Origin: Bifidobacterium sp. 7101
GTDB lineage: Bacteria > Actinomycetota > Actinomycetes > Actinomycetales > Bifidobacteriaceae
Direction of reading: 5' to 3'
Length of the DNA: 64,000 nucleotides
Assembly (NCBI RefSeq): GCF_000499285.1
Contig: NZ_AWUN01000001.1
Span: forward strand, 248,001 to 312,000
Shown here: piece by piece, positions 27,637 through 34,782 of the stretch
Layout: each line of letters opens with the position of its first letter
Numbering within the stretch: position 1 is the stretch's first letter
The notes under the pieces: generated by a model
What the model was told of the DNA's origin: nothing
Seen by the model: the letters and a program-made list of their open reading frames with translations, nothing else
Databases searched by the model: none
Made by a program: the position numbers and the translations under genes

Positions 27637-27700
27637 ATTGTCCTCTGTTTCGATCGAATACTTCGAGCTTAAGCGTAGAGCAGTCTACCGCAACCTCCGG

Positions 27701-28324
27701 TCATTCGCCAGCCTGGCCGGCGCTGCCGGGATTCTCCTCCTGCTCCAGACGCTGTTTGAGTCCCTCAAGGGCCGCCCAGCGGTCATCGATTATCTCGTGG
27801 CGGTGATCGGGATGGTCATTCAAATCCATGCCGCACTGGGGGCACAGGCCCCGGCAGTCGGGCCGGCACAGGGGCTGCAGGGGGAGGGCCTCCACCAGGG
27901 TGTCGCGCAGCAGGGCCTCCAGATCCATGAAGGCGCCTCCGCTGACCAGAGGATAGGTCTGGCCGCCAGCTTCTTCCTCCTGCTCGGCTAGGATTTCCTC
28001 CTTGCCATGGGTCGGCTCCGGTTCGGGCTCCTTGTAGGGGAAGAAGACCACCGGGTCGTCCTTGATGCTGGTATTGACGGGCCTCAGGCAGCGGGTGCAT
28101 TCAGTCTTCAGGGGCACGCTGATATGGGCCTGCAACAGGAGTCCGTCCACCAGGGAGTCGATGTCGCCCTCCACATGCACGGGCGTTCCTGCCGGGATGC
28201 CCACTACCTGGTCGCCGATGCCCTCCGGAGCTGGAAAATCACGGTCCACCCGGGTGCTCTGCCCTGCCCGCGTCGACACCTGGGCCACTGAAACCGCCCA
28301 GGGGGAATCCTCCGGTCTGCTCAT
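27701..28324 (-). CDS. DUF177 (YceD) family protein
   Basis: This 207-residue protein has the C-terminal DUF177 signature CRPDCRGLCPQCGMDLNDHP and DRWAALEGLKQRL, and an internal TECTRCLRPV motif; the Cys pairs may bind zinc. YceD-type proteins are consistently encoded upstream of rpmF and are linked to 23S rRNA accumulation. It overlaps the sepIVA-like gene by four bases. Confidence 0.9.
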   Translation of the reverse strand: MSRPEDSPWAVSVAQVSTRAGQSTRVDRDFPAPEGIGDQVVGIPAGTPVHVEGDIDSLVDGLLLQAHISVPLKTECTRCLRPVNTSIKDDPVVFFPYKEPEPEPTHGKEEILAEQEEEAGGQTYPLVSGGAFMDLEALLRDTLVEALPLQPLCRPDCRGLCPQCGMDLNDHPDHRHEIIDDRWAALEGLKQRLEQEENPGSAGQAGE

Positions 28325-29013
28325 CCCTGTGCCTCCTCTCCTTGGTCCGAGACTGACGCGTTCATGCTACGCGCCGCCTCCTGCTCACGCTGGTGGAGAA
28401 CCTCCAGGCCGGCACGCACATCCTGGCTCATCTTGCCCAGCTGGGTATCAAGCTCGCCCATGACCTGGGCGGCATACCCATCAGCTCCCTGGACCAGACG
28501 GTCTGCCTGGGACTGGGCCGTGTCGATGATGGTCTGGGCCTTCTGCCGGGCTATGGCCACTACATTCTCTTGACCAGCCAGGAAGCGAGCCTGCTCGCCG
28601 GCCTCCTTGACGATGTCCGCAGCCCGACTCTGGGCATCGGATATGGTGGCGTTGGCCTGGGTCTGAGCCGTGTTCAGCCGACGCTCCGCCTCCCTCATGA
28701 GCGCCGAGGCCCGCTCCAGTTGCACTGGCAGCATTTTCTTGAGCTCGTTCAGGTCATCGGCCAGCTCGTCTCGGTCCACCTTGACCAGTCCCGGACTAAA
28801 AATTGGGGCCTTGGCCTCGTCCAGCATGGCCTGAATCCGGTCGATGATGTCATAGACGGTGGTGAATTCCGATCTGGGGTTCCCGCTCTCGCTTCGATCC
28901 TCCTGCAGGTCGGGCAGGTCCTTCATGTCGACTGCGGGCTTGGGAGCGCTCGCTCTGGTCGAGTCGTCGATAGGCTCGCCATCGTCCCTTTCCTGGGTCT
29001 GCTCGTTCATCAT
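28321..29013 (-). CDS. Coiled-coil cell-division protein (SepIVA/DivIVA-like)
   Basis: This is a 230-residue acidic, largely helical protein. An N-terminal disordered region of about 50 residues is followed by [19 protein letters not shown] and long Ala/Gln/Glu-rich heptads resembling DivIVA and F0-b coiled coils. Its position between coaD and DUF177 matches sepIVA of mycobacteria, a septum-associated factor. The assignment rests on synteny and coiled-coil character more than on motif identity. Starts and stops overlap both neighbours by ATGA. Confidence 0.7.
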   Translation of the reverse strand: MMNEQTQERDDGEPIDDSTRASAPKPAVDMKDLPDLQEDRSESGNPRSEFTTVYDIIDRIQAMLDEAKAPIFSPGLVKVDRDELADDLNELKKMLPVQLERASALMREAERRLNTAQTQANATISDAQSRAADIVKEAGEQARFLAGQENVVAIARQKAQTIIDTAQSQADRLVQGADGYAAQVMGELDTQLGKMSQDVRAGLEVLHQREQEAARSMNASVSDQGEEAQG

Positions 29014-29519
29014 TGGCTCTTTTCCGTGTGCGGTGTGTCCCTATGCAATGTGCCTATCAGCGCGTCCACGACGCTGTCGGGGACCATGCCGGTGATGTCC
29101 CCTCCATGCCTTGCCACGTCCTTGACGATGGTGCTGGAGATATGTTCCCTCACCGGATCGGCTGGCAGGAAGAGCGTTTCCACCCCGGACAGCTTGCGAT
29201 TGACCAGGGCCATGCCCAGCTCGGCCTCATAGTCCCCGTTCTGCCTCAGTCCCTTGACGATGACCGAGGCGCCCACCTTACGGCAGTAGTCGGTGATCAG
29301 GCCATCGGTGGAGGCTACGGTGATATTCGGGTACCCGTCCTCGTCCAGGGCCCGGCGGATCATGGCCACCCGCTCCTGTTCGCTGAACATGGGGGTCTTG
29401 GCGGCGTTGACGGCCACAACCACGTGGACCGTCTCAAAGAAGCAGGCGCAGCGTTCGATCACGTCCATGTGGCCGGAGGTGACCGGATCGTATGAGCCAG
29501 GGCATACAGCGATAGTCAT
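29010..29519 (-). CDS. coaD: Phosphopantetheine adenylyltransferase
   Basis: CoaD transfers AMP from ATP to 4'-phosphopantetheine, the penultimate step of coenzyme A synthesis. The 169-residue protein begins [20 protein letters not shown] with the T/HxGH nucleotidyl-transferase motif. It also has the pantetheine-site motif [20 protein letters not shown] and the [15 protein letters not shown] element. It heads the leftward cluster coaD - sepIVA-like - DUF177 - rpmF. Confidence 0.95.
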   Translation of the reverse strand: MTIAVCPGSYDPVTSGHMDVIERCACFFETVHVVVAVNAAKTPMFSEQERVAMIRRALDEDGYPNITVASTDGLITDYCRKVGASVIVKGLRQNGDYEAELGMALVNRKLSGVETLFLPADPVREHISSTIVKDVARHGGDITGMVPDSVVDALIGTLHRDTPHTEKSQ

Positions 29520-29580
29520 GATTCTCAGCGTAGCGCGTCATAGGGAGCGAACGTGTAGCTCGCCGCCGTACCATGGTGTC

Positions 29581-29892
29581 ATGACTGCAAGCAAGAGCAT
29601 TCGCATGGAAGATCCGGAGCGAGAGCAGAACCCCGACCAGGGTACTGGCACGGCCGTGCTGGACCGTCCGGACACCGAGACCGCCGAGAAGACCCGGCTG
29701 AACGATCAGGGCGATGCCGACAGGTTCGCCCACTACGTCTCCCGTGAGCGCATCGCCGAGTCCAAGCTGACCGGTCGGCCTGTCGTGGCTCTCTGTGGCA
29801 AGGTCTGGGTGCCTAAGCATGACCCCTCCCAGTACCCGGTCTGCCCGGACTGCAAGCGCATCTACGAACAGATGACCGGCGGCAGCCACTGA
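29581..29892 (+). CDS. DUF3039 family protein
   Basis: This is a 103-residue actinobacterial protein of unknown role. It has a charged, disordered first half, then ADRFAHYVSRERIAESKLTG and a zinc-ribbon-like end with GRPVVALCGKVWVPKHDP and VCPDCKRIYE. The three cysteines and a His could bind a metal. Start ATG at 29581 is where the domain's typical N-terminus begins; the frame extends upstream. It diverges from coaD. Confidence 0.85.
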   Translation: MTASKSIRMEDPEREQNPDQGTGTAVLDRPDTETAEKTRLNDQGDADRFAHYVSRERIAESKLTGRPVVALCGKVWVPKHDPSQYPVCPDCKRIYEQMTGGSH

Positions 29893-29917
29893 GCGTTGCT
29901 GAGCGGTCCAGATTGTT

Positions 29918-30937
29918 TCAGGACTGCTTGCCCAAGGCGATCCGGTCGATCGTCTCCAGCTCCTCCTGGCTGAAGTCGGCCGACTGGACGGCCTTGAGAT
30001 TGTCCAGGATCTGCTCGGGCTTGGAGGCGCCGATGAGCACCGAGGTGACAGCAGGGTCCCTGAGCAACCAGGCCAAGGCCATTTCTGCCAGACTCTGGCC
30101 CCGTTGGCGGGCCAGCTCGTTCAGGTCCTGAATCTGCTTCAGCCGCTGTGGGGTCAGGGCGGACTCCTTGAGGAAGCGGCCGTCGGCCCGAATCCGGCTG
30201 TCTTCGGGAATCCCGTGCAGGTAGCGGTCGGTCAGCAGTCCCTGGGCCAGCGGGCTGAAGGTGATCAGTCCCTTCTTCTCTTTCATCACGGCCTCTTTGA
30301 GCCCGTTGTCCTCTATGGTTCTGTCGAAGATGGAGTAGCGGTTCTGGTTGATGACGAAGGGGACGTGCATCTCCGTCAGAATGGCCGAGGCCCGTGCCAT
30401 GGTCGGACCGTCGTAGTTGGACAGTCCCAGGTAGAGGGCTTTGCCGCTGGTGACCGCCTGGGCCAGGGCGCCCATGGTCTCTTCCAGAGGCGTGTCCGGA
30501 TCAGGGCGGTGGTGGTAGAAGATGTCCACATAGTCAAGCCCTAGCCGTTTCAGGCTCTGGTCCAGACCGGACAGCAGATGCTTGCGTGAGCCGTGGTCCC
30601 CGTAAGGGCCAGGCCACATTTCATAACCGGCTTTGGTGGAGATGACCAGCTCCTGGCGATGGTGGCTGAAGCACTGGCGGAGGATGATCCCCATGTTGCG
30701 CTCGGCGGCGCCTGGTCCGGGTCCGTAGTTGTCGGCCAGATCGAAGTGGGTGATGCCGTGGTCGAAGGCCGTCGTGCATAGCTCCTGCATACGGTCCAGT
30801 GGCATTGTGTCGCCGAAGTTGTGCCAGCAGCCCAGGCAGATGGGCGGCAATTTCAGGCCGCTGTCGCCGCAGCGCCGGTAGGTTGTGGAATCATATCGGC
30901 TCGGGTCTGGCTGGTAGGTTTCGCCTTGCGCGCTCAT
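29918..30937 (-). CDS. Aldo/keto reductase (YghZ-like)
   Basis: This is a 339-residue NADPH-dependent oxidoreductase. It resembles YghZ/Gpr, which reduces L-glyceraldehyde 3-phosphate and methylglyoxal. The AKR tetrad can be seen as Asp and Tyr in HFDLADNYGPG, Lys in ISTKAGYEMWPGPYGDHGS and His in DIFYHHRPDPDT. The NADPH-binding end is TSVLIGASKPEQILDNL. Its ATG overlaps the pncB stop, so the two are cotranscribed. Confidence 0.9.
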   Translation of the reverse strand: MSAQGETYQPDPSRYDSTTYRRCGDSGLKLPPICLGCWHNFGDTMPLDRMQELCTTAFDHGITHFDLADNYGPGPGAAERNMGIILRQCFSHHRQELVISTKAGYEMWPGPYGDHGSRKHLLSGLDQSLKRLGLDYVDIFYHHRPDPDTPLEETMGALAQAVTSGKALYLGLSNYDGPTMARASAILTEMHVPFVINQNRYSIFDRTIEDNGLKEAVMKEKKGLITFSPLAQGLLTDRYLHGIPEDSRIRADGRFLKESALTPQRLKQIQDLNELARQRGQSLAEMALAWLLRDPAVTSVLIGASKPEQILDNLKAVQSADFSQEELETIDRIALGKQS

Positions 30938-32283
30938 CAGATGCTCCTGACCAAAGTAGGTAGGACCGGCTCGCCCTTCATCAGGCTCAGGGCGTTGATG
31001 GGCATCTCCTCAAGTGCCTTGGCCCGGTGCTCCCGGGCATCCAGGACGGCCTGCCCGCCCTGGTACTCCGGCCTGCCCTGGCCATGGTCCACATAGGTGA
31101 CCAGCAGATCCCGCCAGTCCTGCTCAGGCGTATAGGCCGCCAGCGCCTGTTCGGCGCCCGAGATGACGTGCTCGGCATCGGCCACCCCGTTGTGGTAGGA
31201 GCGGTAGGCCAGCTTGCGTCCCGGTACCGAGGCCTTGCCCACCGACTTCTTGGCTACAGCCTCCATGTCCCCATTGGAGTTCTCGCGTTCGGTCAACTTG
31301 TAGACCATGGCGCAGGTAGGCGCCCCCGAACCGGTGACCAGCATGGTGCCCACCCCGTAGGAGTCCACCGGGGCATCCTGCAGGGAGGCGATGGCGTACT
31401 CGTCCAGATCGTTGGTGACGGTGATGGTGGCCTTGGTGGCTCCCAGGGAGTCCAGCTGGGCGCGGACCTGCTGTGCCAGTGAGCCCAGGTCTCCGGAGTC
31501 GATGCGAACCCCGCCCAGCTCCGGTCCGGCAACCTCGACGGCTGTTCTGACTGCCTCCTCGATGGAGTAGGTGTCGGTCAGCAGGGTGGTCCCCTTGCCT
31601 AGGGCCTGAATCTGTCCTTGGAAGGCCTCACGTTCATTGTCGTGAAGGAGGGTGAATGAGTGGGCAGCGGTTCCGATGGCCTTGAAACCGTATCGTTTGG
31701 CCGCCAGCAGGTTTGATGTCCCCTGGAATCCGCCGACTATAGCCGCTCTGGCCGCTGCCACGGCTGCATACTCGTTGGCACGGCGTGCACCCATATCCAT
31801 GCAGGGCCGGCCCTTGGCCGCGGTGACCATGCGGGAGGCGGCCGAGGCCACGGCCGAGTCGTAGTTGAGTATGGACAGGATCAGGGTCTCCAGCAGTGTG
31901 CACTCGCCGAAGCTGCCCTCGACCTGCAGAATGGGGGAGTCGGGGAAGAATATCTCGCCCTCCCGATAGCCGCGGATGGTTCCGGTGAAGCGGAAGTGCT
32001 CCAGCCAGTCGATGGTGGTCTGGCTGACGATGTGACGGTCGGACAGGAAGCGCAGCTCGTCCTCGCTGGGGTGGAAATCCGCCAGCGCGTCCAGAATCCG
32101 TCCGGTGCCTGCTACAACTCCGTAGCGGCGCCCTGTCGGCAGATGTCGGGTGTAGACCTCGAAGACGGATTGGCGTCCGGCCGTACCGTCCTGCAGGGCG
32201 GCATCCAGCATGGTGTATTCGTACATATCGGTCATCAGAGCCGTGGAGGTTCCGGTGTCCTTACTATTGTTTTCAGCGTTCAT
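30937..32283 (-). CDS. pncB: Nicotinate phosphoribosyltransferase
   Basis: This enzyme converts nicotinate and PRPP to nicotinate mononucleotide in the NAD salvage pathway. The 448-residue protein has the usual opening ALMTDMYEYTMLDAAL, then GTAAHSFTLLHDNEREAF, RIDSGDLGSLAQQVRAQLD and VGTMLVTGSGAPTCAMVYKL. ATG at 32283 follows AAGGGGAAG; the frame extends upstream without homology. It diverges from the Pr6Pr gene. Confidence 0.92.
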   Translation of the reverse strand: MNAENNSKDTGTSTALMTDMYEYTMLDAALQDGTAGRQSVFEVYTRHLPTGRRYGVVAGTGRILDALADFHPSEDELRFLSDRHIVSQTTIDWLEHFRFTGTIRGYREGEIFFPDSPILQVEGSFGECTLLETLILSILNYDSAVASAASRMVTAAKGRPCMDMGARRANEYAAVAAARAAIVGGFQGTSNLLAAKRYGFKAIGTAAHSFTLLHDNEREAFQGQIQALGKGTTLLTDTYSIEEAVRTAVEVAGPELGGVRIDSGDLGSLAQQVRAQLDSLGATKATITVTNDLDEYAIASLQDAPVDSYGVGTMLVTGSGAPTCAMVYKLTERENSNGDMEAVAKKSVGKASVPGRKLAYRSYHNGVADAEHVISGAEQALAAYTPEQDWRDLLVTYVDHGQGRPEYQGGQAVLDAREHRAKALEEMPINALSLMKGEPVLPTLVRSI

Positions 32284-32386
32284 ATCTTCCCCTTTGTGGG
32301 TGGAAAAGCCCTTGGTTGGCACCCAGTCTAATCCTCTGACCGCTTGGCTCGCCCTGCCCTCCCAAGGTCGGGCTAAGCTGGTCCGC

Positions 32387-33025
32387 ATGAGATTCGTCGT
32401 GGGCATCTACCGATTGCTGATCGCCTTTTTCTGCCTGGGCGGCACCTACGAGGCCTGGCTGCTGGGGATCGGCAACAAGTGGGTCTATTTTACCTTCCAG
32501 ACCAATATCGCCCTGGGGCTGGTCATGCTCTGGGCCGGCGCGGCCACCTTGCTAAAGGGCATCCAGCCTCCCGCCTGGCTCAAGGGCTGTCTGACGCTCT
32601 ACATCGTCATCACAGGGCTGGTGGCCATCCTGGTCCTGGGGCTGAATAGCACGGACTACAAGCTGGTCCTGGGTATACGGACCACTTGGATGATTCACGT
32701 CATCAGCCCTATCCTGGCATCGGTGGACTTCCTCTTGTTCGACCCTCATCGTCGTTTCCGCTGGCACAACGTGCTGACCTGGCTGATCTATTTCCCCTTC
32801 TACGTGGCTTTCGTGCTGATCAGGGCCGCCATCTGGCCTCATTCGGGACCGGAGCCGGGCGGTAATCCCTACCCCTATGCCTTCTTGGACCTCGGACACC
32901 TAGGGTGGGCCCAGCTGATAGTCAACCTGGCTGAGTACCTGGTCGTCTTCTTCGCCCTGTCACTGGTCATCTTCCTGATCGATCGCATCCTGCCGGCCAA
33001 GACACCGCTGACCATTGATCGGTAG
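32387..33025 (+). CDS. Pr6Pr-type integral membrane protein
   Basis: This is a 212-residue protein with six predicted helices. The motifs FTFQTNIALGLVMLW, HVISPILASVDFLLFDPH and FLDLGHLGWAQLIVNL recall Pr6Pr/FAR-17a-like proteins. The function is not known. The ATG at 32387 precedes the first helix; an upstream in-frame extension overlaps the divergent pncB and is not used. It is 66 bases ahead of rph and may share its transcript. Confidence 0.75.
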   Translation: MRFVVGIYRLLIAFFCLGGTYEAWLLGIGNKWVYFTFQTNIALGLVMLWAGAATLLKGIQPPAWLKGCLTLYIVITGLVAILVLGLNSTDYKLVLGIRTTWMIHVISPILASVDFLLFDPHRRFRWHNVLTWLIYFPFYVAFVLIRAAIWPHSGPEPGGNPYPYAFLDLGHLGWAQLIVNLAEYLVVFFALSLVIFLIDRILPAKTPLTIDR

Positions 33026-33091
33026 ACGGCTGACGGAATAATGGGGACCAGACCAGGGGAGCCTGGGCGGAACGGGAAAGGATCATCACTG

Positions 33092-33856
33092 ATGGTTGCT
33101 ATCAAGGACATGCTCCAGGAGGGTGCCGTGCTGCGGCCTGACGGCAGGGCGGCTGATGAGTTGCGGCCGGTCGTCATCACCAGGCATTGGACGGAGGCTC
33201 CCGAGGGATCGGTGCTGATTGAGTGCGGCAAGACCAGGGTCATGTGCACGGCCTCCTTCACGCCGACGCTGCCTCGTTGGCGCAAGGACTCCGGGCTGGG
33301 CTGGGTCACGGCTGAGTATGCCATGCTTCCTAGGGCCACCAGCGATAGGACTGCACGCGAGTCGGTTCGAGGAAAGGTCGGTGGCCGCACTCAGGAGATC
33401 AGCCGGCTGATAGGCCGTTGCCTGCGTGGTGTGGTGGATATGAAGGCCTTGGGTGAGAATCAGATCCAGCTTGACTGCGATGTACTTCAGGCCGATGGCG
33501 GCACCCGTACTGCCTCGGTAACCGGCGCCTACGTGGCCATGGTCGATGCCCTCAGATGGGCCCAGGACCACCATCACATCCGTAGCGCCGACAAGGTGAC
33601 CAAGGATTGCGTCTCGGCCGTCTCGGTGGGCATCATCGATGGCAAGCCCATGCTTGACCTTCCCTATCTGGAGGACAGTAGGGCCATGACCGATATGAAC
33701 GTGTCCATGACCGGCTCCGGCGATTTCATAGAGATACAGGGAACGGCGGAGCATCGTCCCTTCAATCGTCAGGAGCTTGGCATCTTGCTGGACCTGGCAA
33801 CCAAGGGGAACAAGGAGCTTCAGGCCGCTCAGCGCAAGGCTCTGGCATCTGACTGA
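33092..33856 (+). CDS. rph: Ribonuclease PH
   Basis: RNase PH trims tRNA 3' ends by phosphorolysis. The 254-residue protein has [34 protein letters not shown] and the phosphate-site/catalytic motifs [32 protein letters not shown]. The start ATG at 33092 follows GGGAAAGGATC. It forms the usual pair with rdgB, 35 bases downstream. Confidence 0.95.
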   Translation: MVAIKDMLQEGAVLRPDGRAADELRPVVITRHWTEAPEGSVLIECGKTRVMCTASFTPTLPRWRKDSGLGWVTAEYAMLPRATSDRTARESVRGKVGGRTQEISRLIGRCLRGVVDMKALGENQIQLDCDVLQADGGTRTASVTGAYVAMVDALRWAQDHHHIRSADKVTKDCVSAVSVGIIDGKPMLDLPYLEDSRAMTDMNVSMTGSGDFIEIQGTAEHRPFNRQELGILLDLATKGNKELQAAQRKALASD

Positions 33857-33891
33857 CGTCCGGAACAGGCATTTCAGCGAGGAGGACCGGT

Positions 33892-34578
33892 ATGGGGTAT
33901 GCCAGAAAAGTGGTTGTGGCCACGCACAACGAGGGCAAACTAGGTGAGCTTCGTCGCATACTCGACGGTTTCCTGGCCGATGAGGGGCAGAGGATCGAGC
34001 TGATTTCGGCGGGGCAACTGGGGCTGTCCGATCCGGTAGAGACCGGCACCACCTTTCAGGAGAACGCCCTTATCAAGGCTGGGCAGGCTGCTCGTGAATC
34101 AGGTCTGCCCGCGCTGGCGGACGACTCGGGGCTGGTCGTTGATGTGATGGGCGCCGCCCCGGGGATCCTCTCGGCACGGTGGAGCGGCCGCCATGGCGAC
34201 GACCAGGCCAACTTGGAGCTCTTGCTGAACCAGCTGAACGACATACCCGACGACCATAGGGGAGGTCGGTTTGTCTGCGCTGCCACCCTGGTCGTTCCGG
34301 ATGTGCCGGGGTACGCCGTCCGGGGATCTCAAGTGACCAGGGTCGGCGAGATGCCCGGAAGCATCATCCGCCAGGCACGCGGGGATAACGGGTTTGGTTA
34401 CGACCCGATCTTCGTGCCTCGTGATCAGCCTCGGCGTGCCAGCGACCGGCATCCGCTGACCTCGGCGGAAATGACCTCGGATGAAAAGAATGCCATTTCG
34501 CACAGGGGCAAGGCCTTGGCAGCCATCATGCCGATCCTCATCAGCTGGGTGCTGGGCGACGGCCACATTGGAGACTAA
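33892..34578 (+). CDS. rdgB: Non-canonical purine NTP pyrophosphatase RdgB/HAM1
   Basis: This 228-residue enzyme hydrolyses ITP, dITP and XTP to monophosphates, keeping them out of nucleic acids. Motifs present are VVATHNEGKLGELRRIL, ETGTTFQENALIKAG, ALADDSGLVVDVMGAAPGI and GYDPIFVP. It follows rph as in many actinobacteria. It is the last ordinary gene before the surface-protein array. Confidence 0.95.
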   Translation: MGYARKVVVATHNEGKLGELRRILDGFLADEGQRIELISAGQLGLSDPVETGTTFQENALIKAGQAARESGLPALADDSGLVVDVMGAAPGILSARWSGRHGDDQANLELLLNQLNDIPDDHRGGRFVCAATLVVPDVPGYAVRGSQVTRVGEMPGSIIRQARGDNGFGYDPIFVPRDQPRRASDRHPLTSAEMTSDEKNAISHRGKALAAIMPILISWVLGDGHIGD

Positions 34579-34782
34579 TAAATCCTTATAGATTCCGTGC
34601 GGTGAAGGGTCGCGGAACATCGACGATCATGCTCTGAGTGCCGGTCGCACTTGAAGCATGCAAAGAAACGCGAAGGTGCGATTTTTTTATCTCTATGATA
34701 CAGTCGGCGGTATTGGGGACAAGTTAAAAGCAAAGTCGATCTGTTCTAGCAGATGATTCCATCGGGATTTGGGGGTTTCGTA
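34579..34782 (+). promoter_or_regulatory. Leader/promoter region of surface-protein copy 1
   Basis: A seven-T run at 34682-34688 precedes TATGAT at 34694-34699, a good -10 hexamer; no -35 consensus is visible. The same arrangement with identical spacing recurs upstream of copy 5 (T7 at 47891-47897, TATGAT at 47903-47908). A leader of about 80 bases follows, with TTGGGGACAAGTTAAAAGCA at 34713-34732 shared in altered form with the other copies. It ends in GGGGG and a TTG start. Confidence 0.55.
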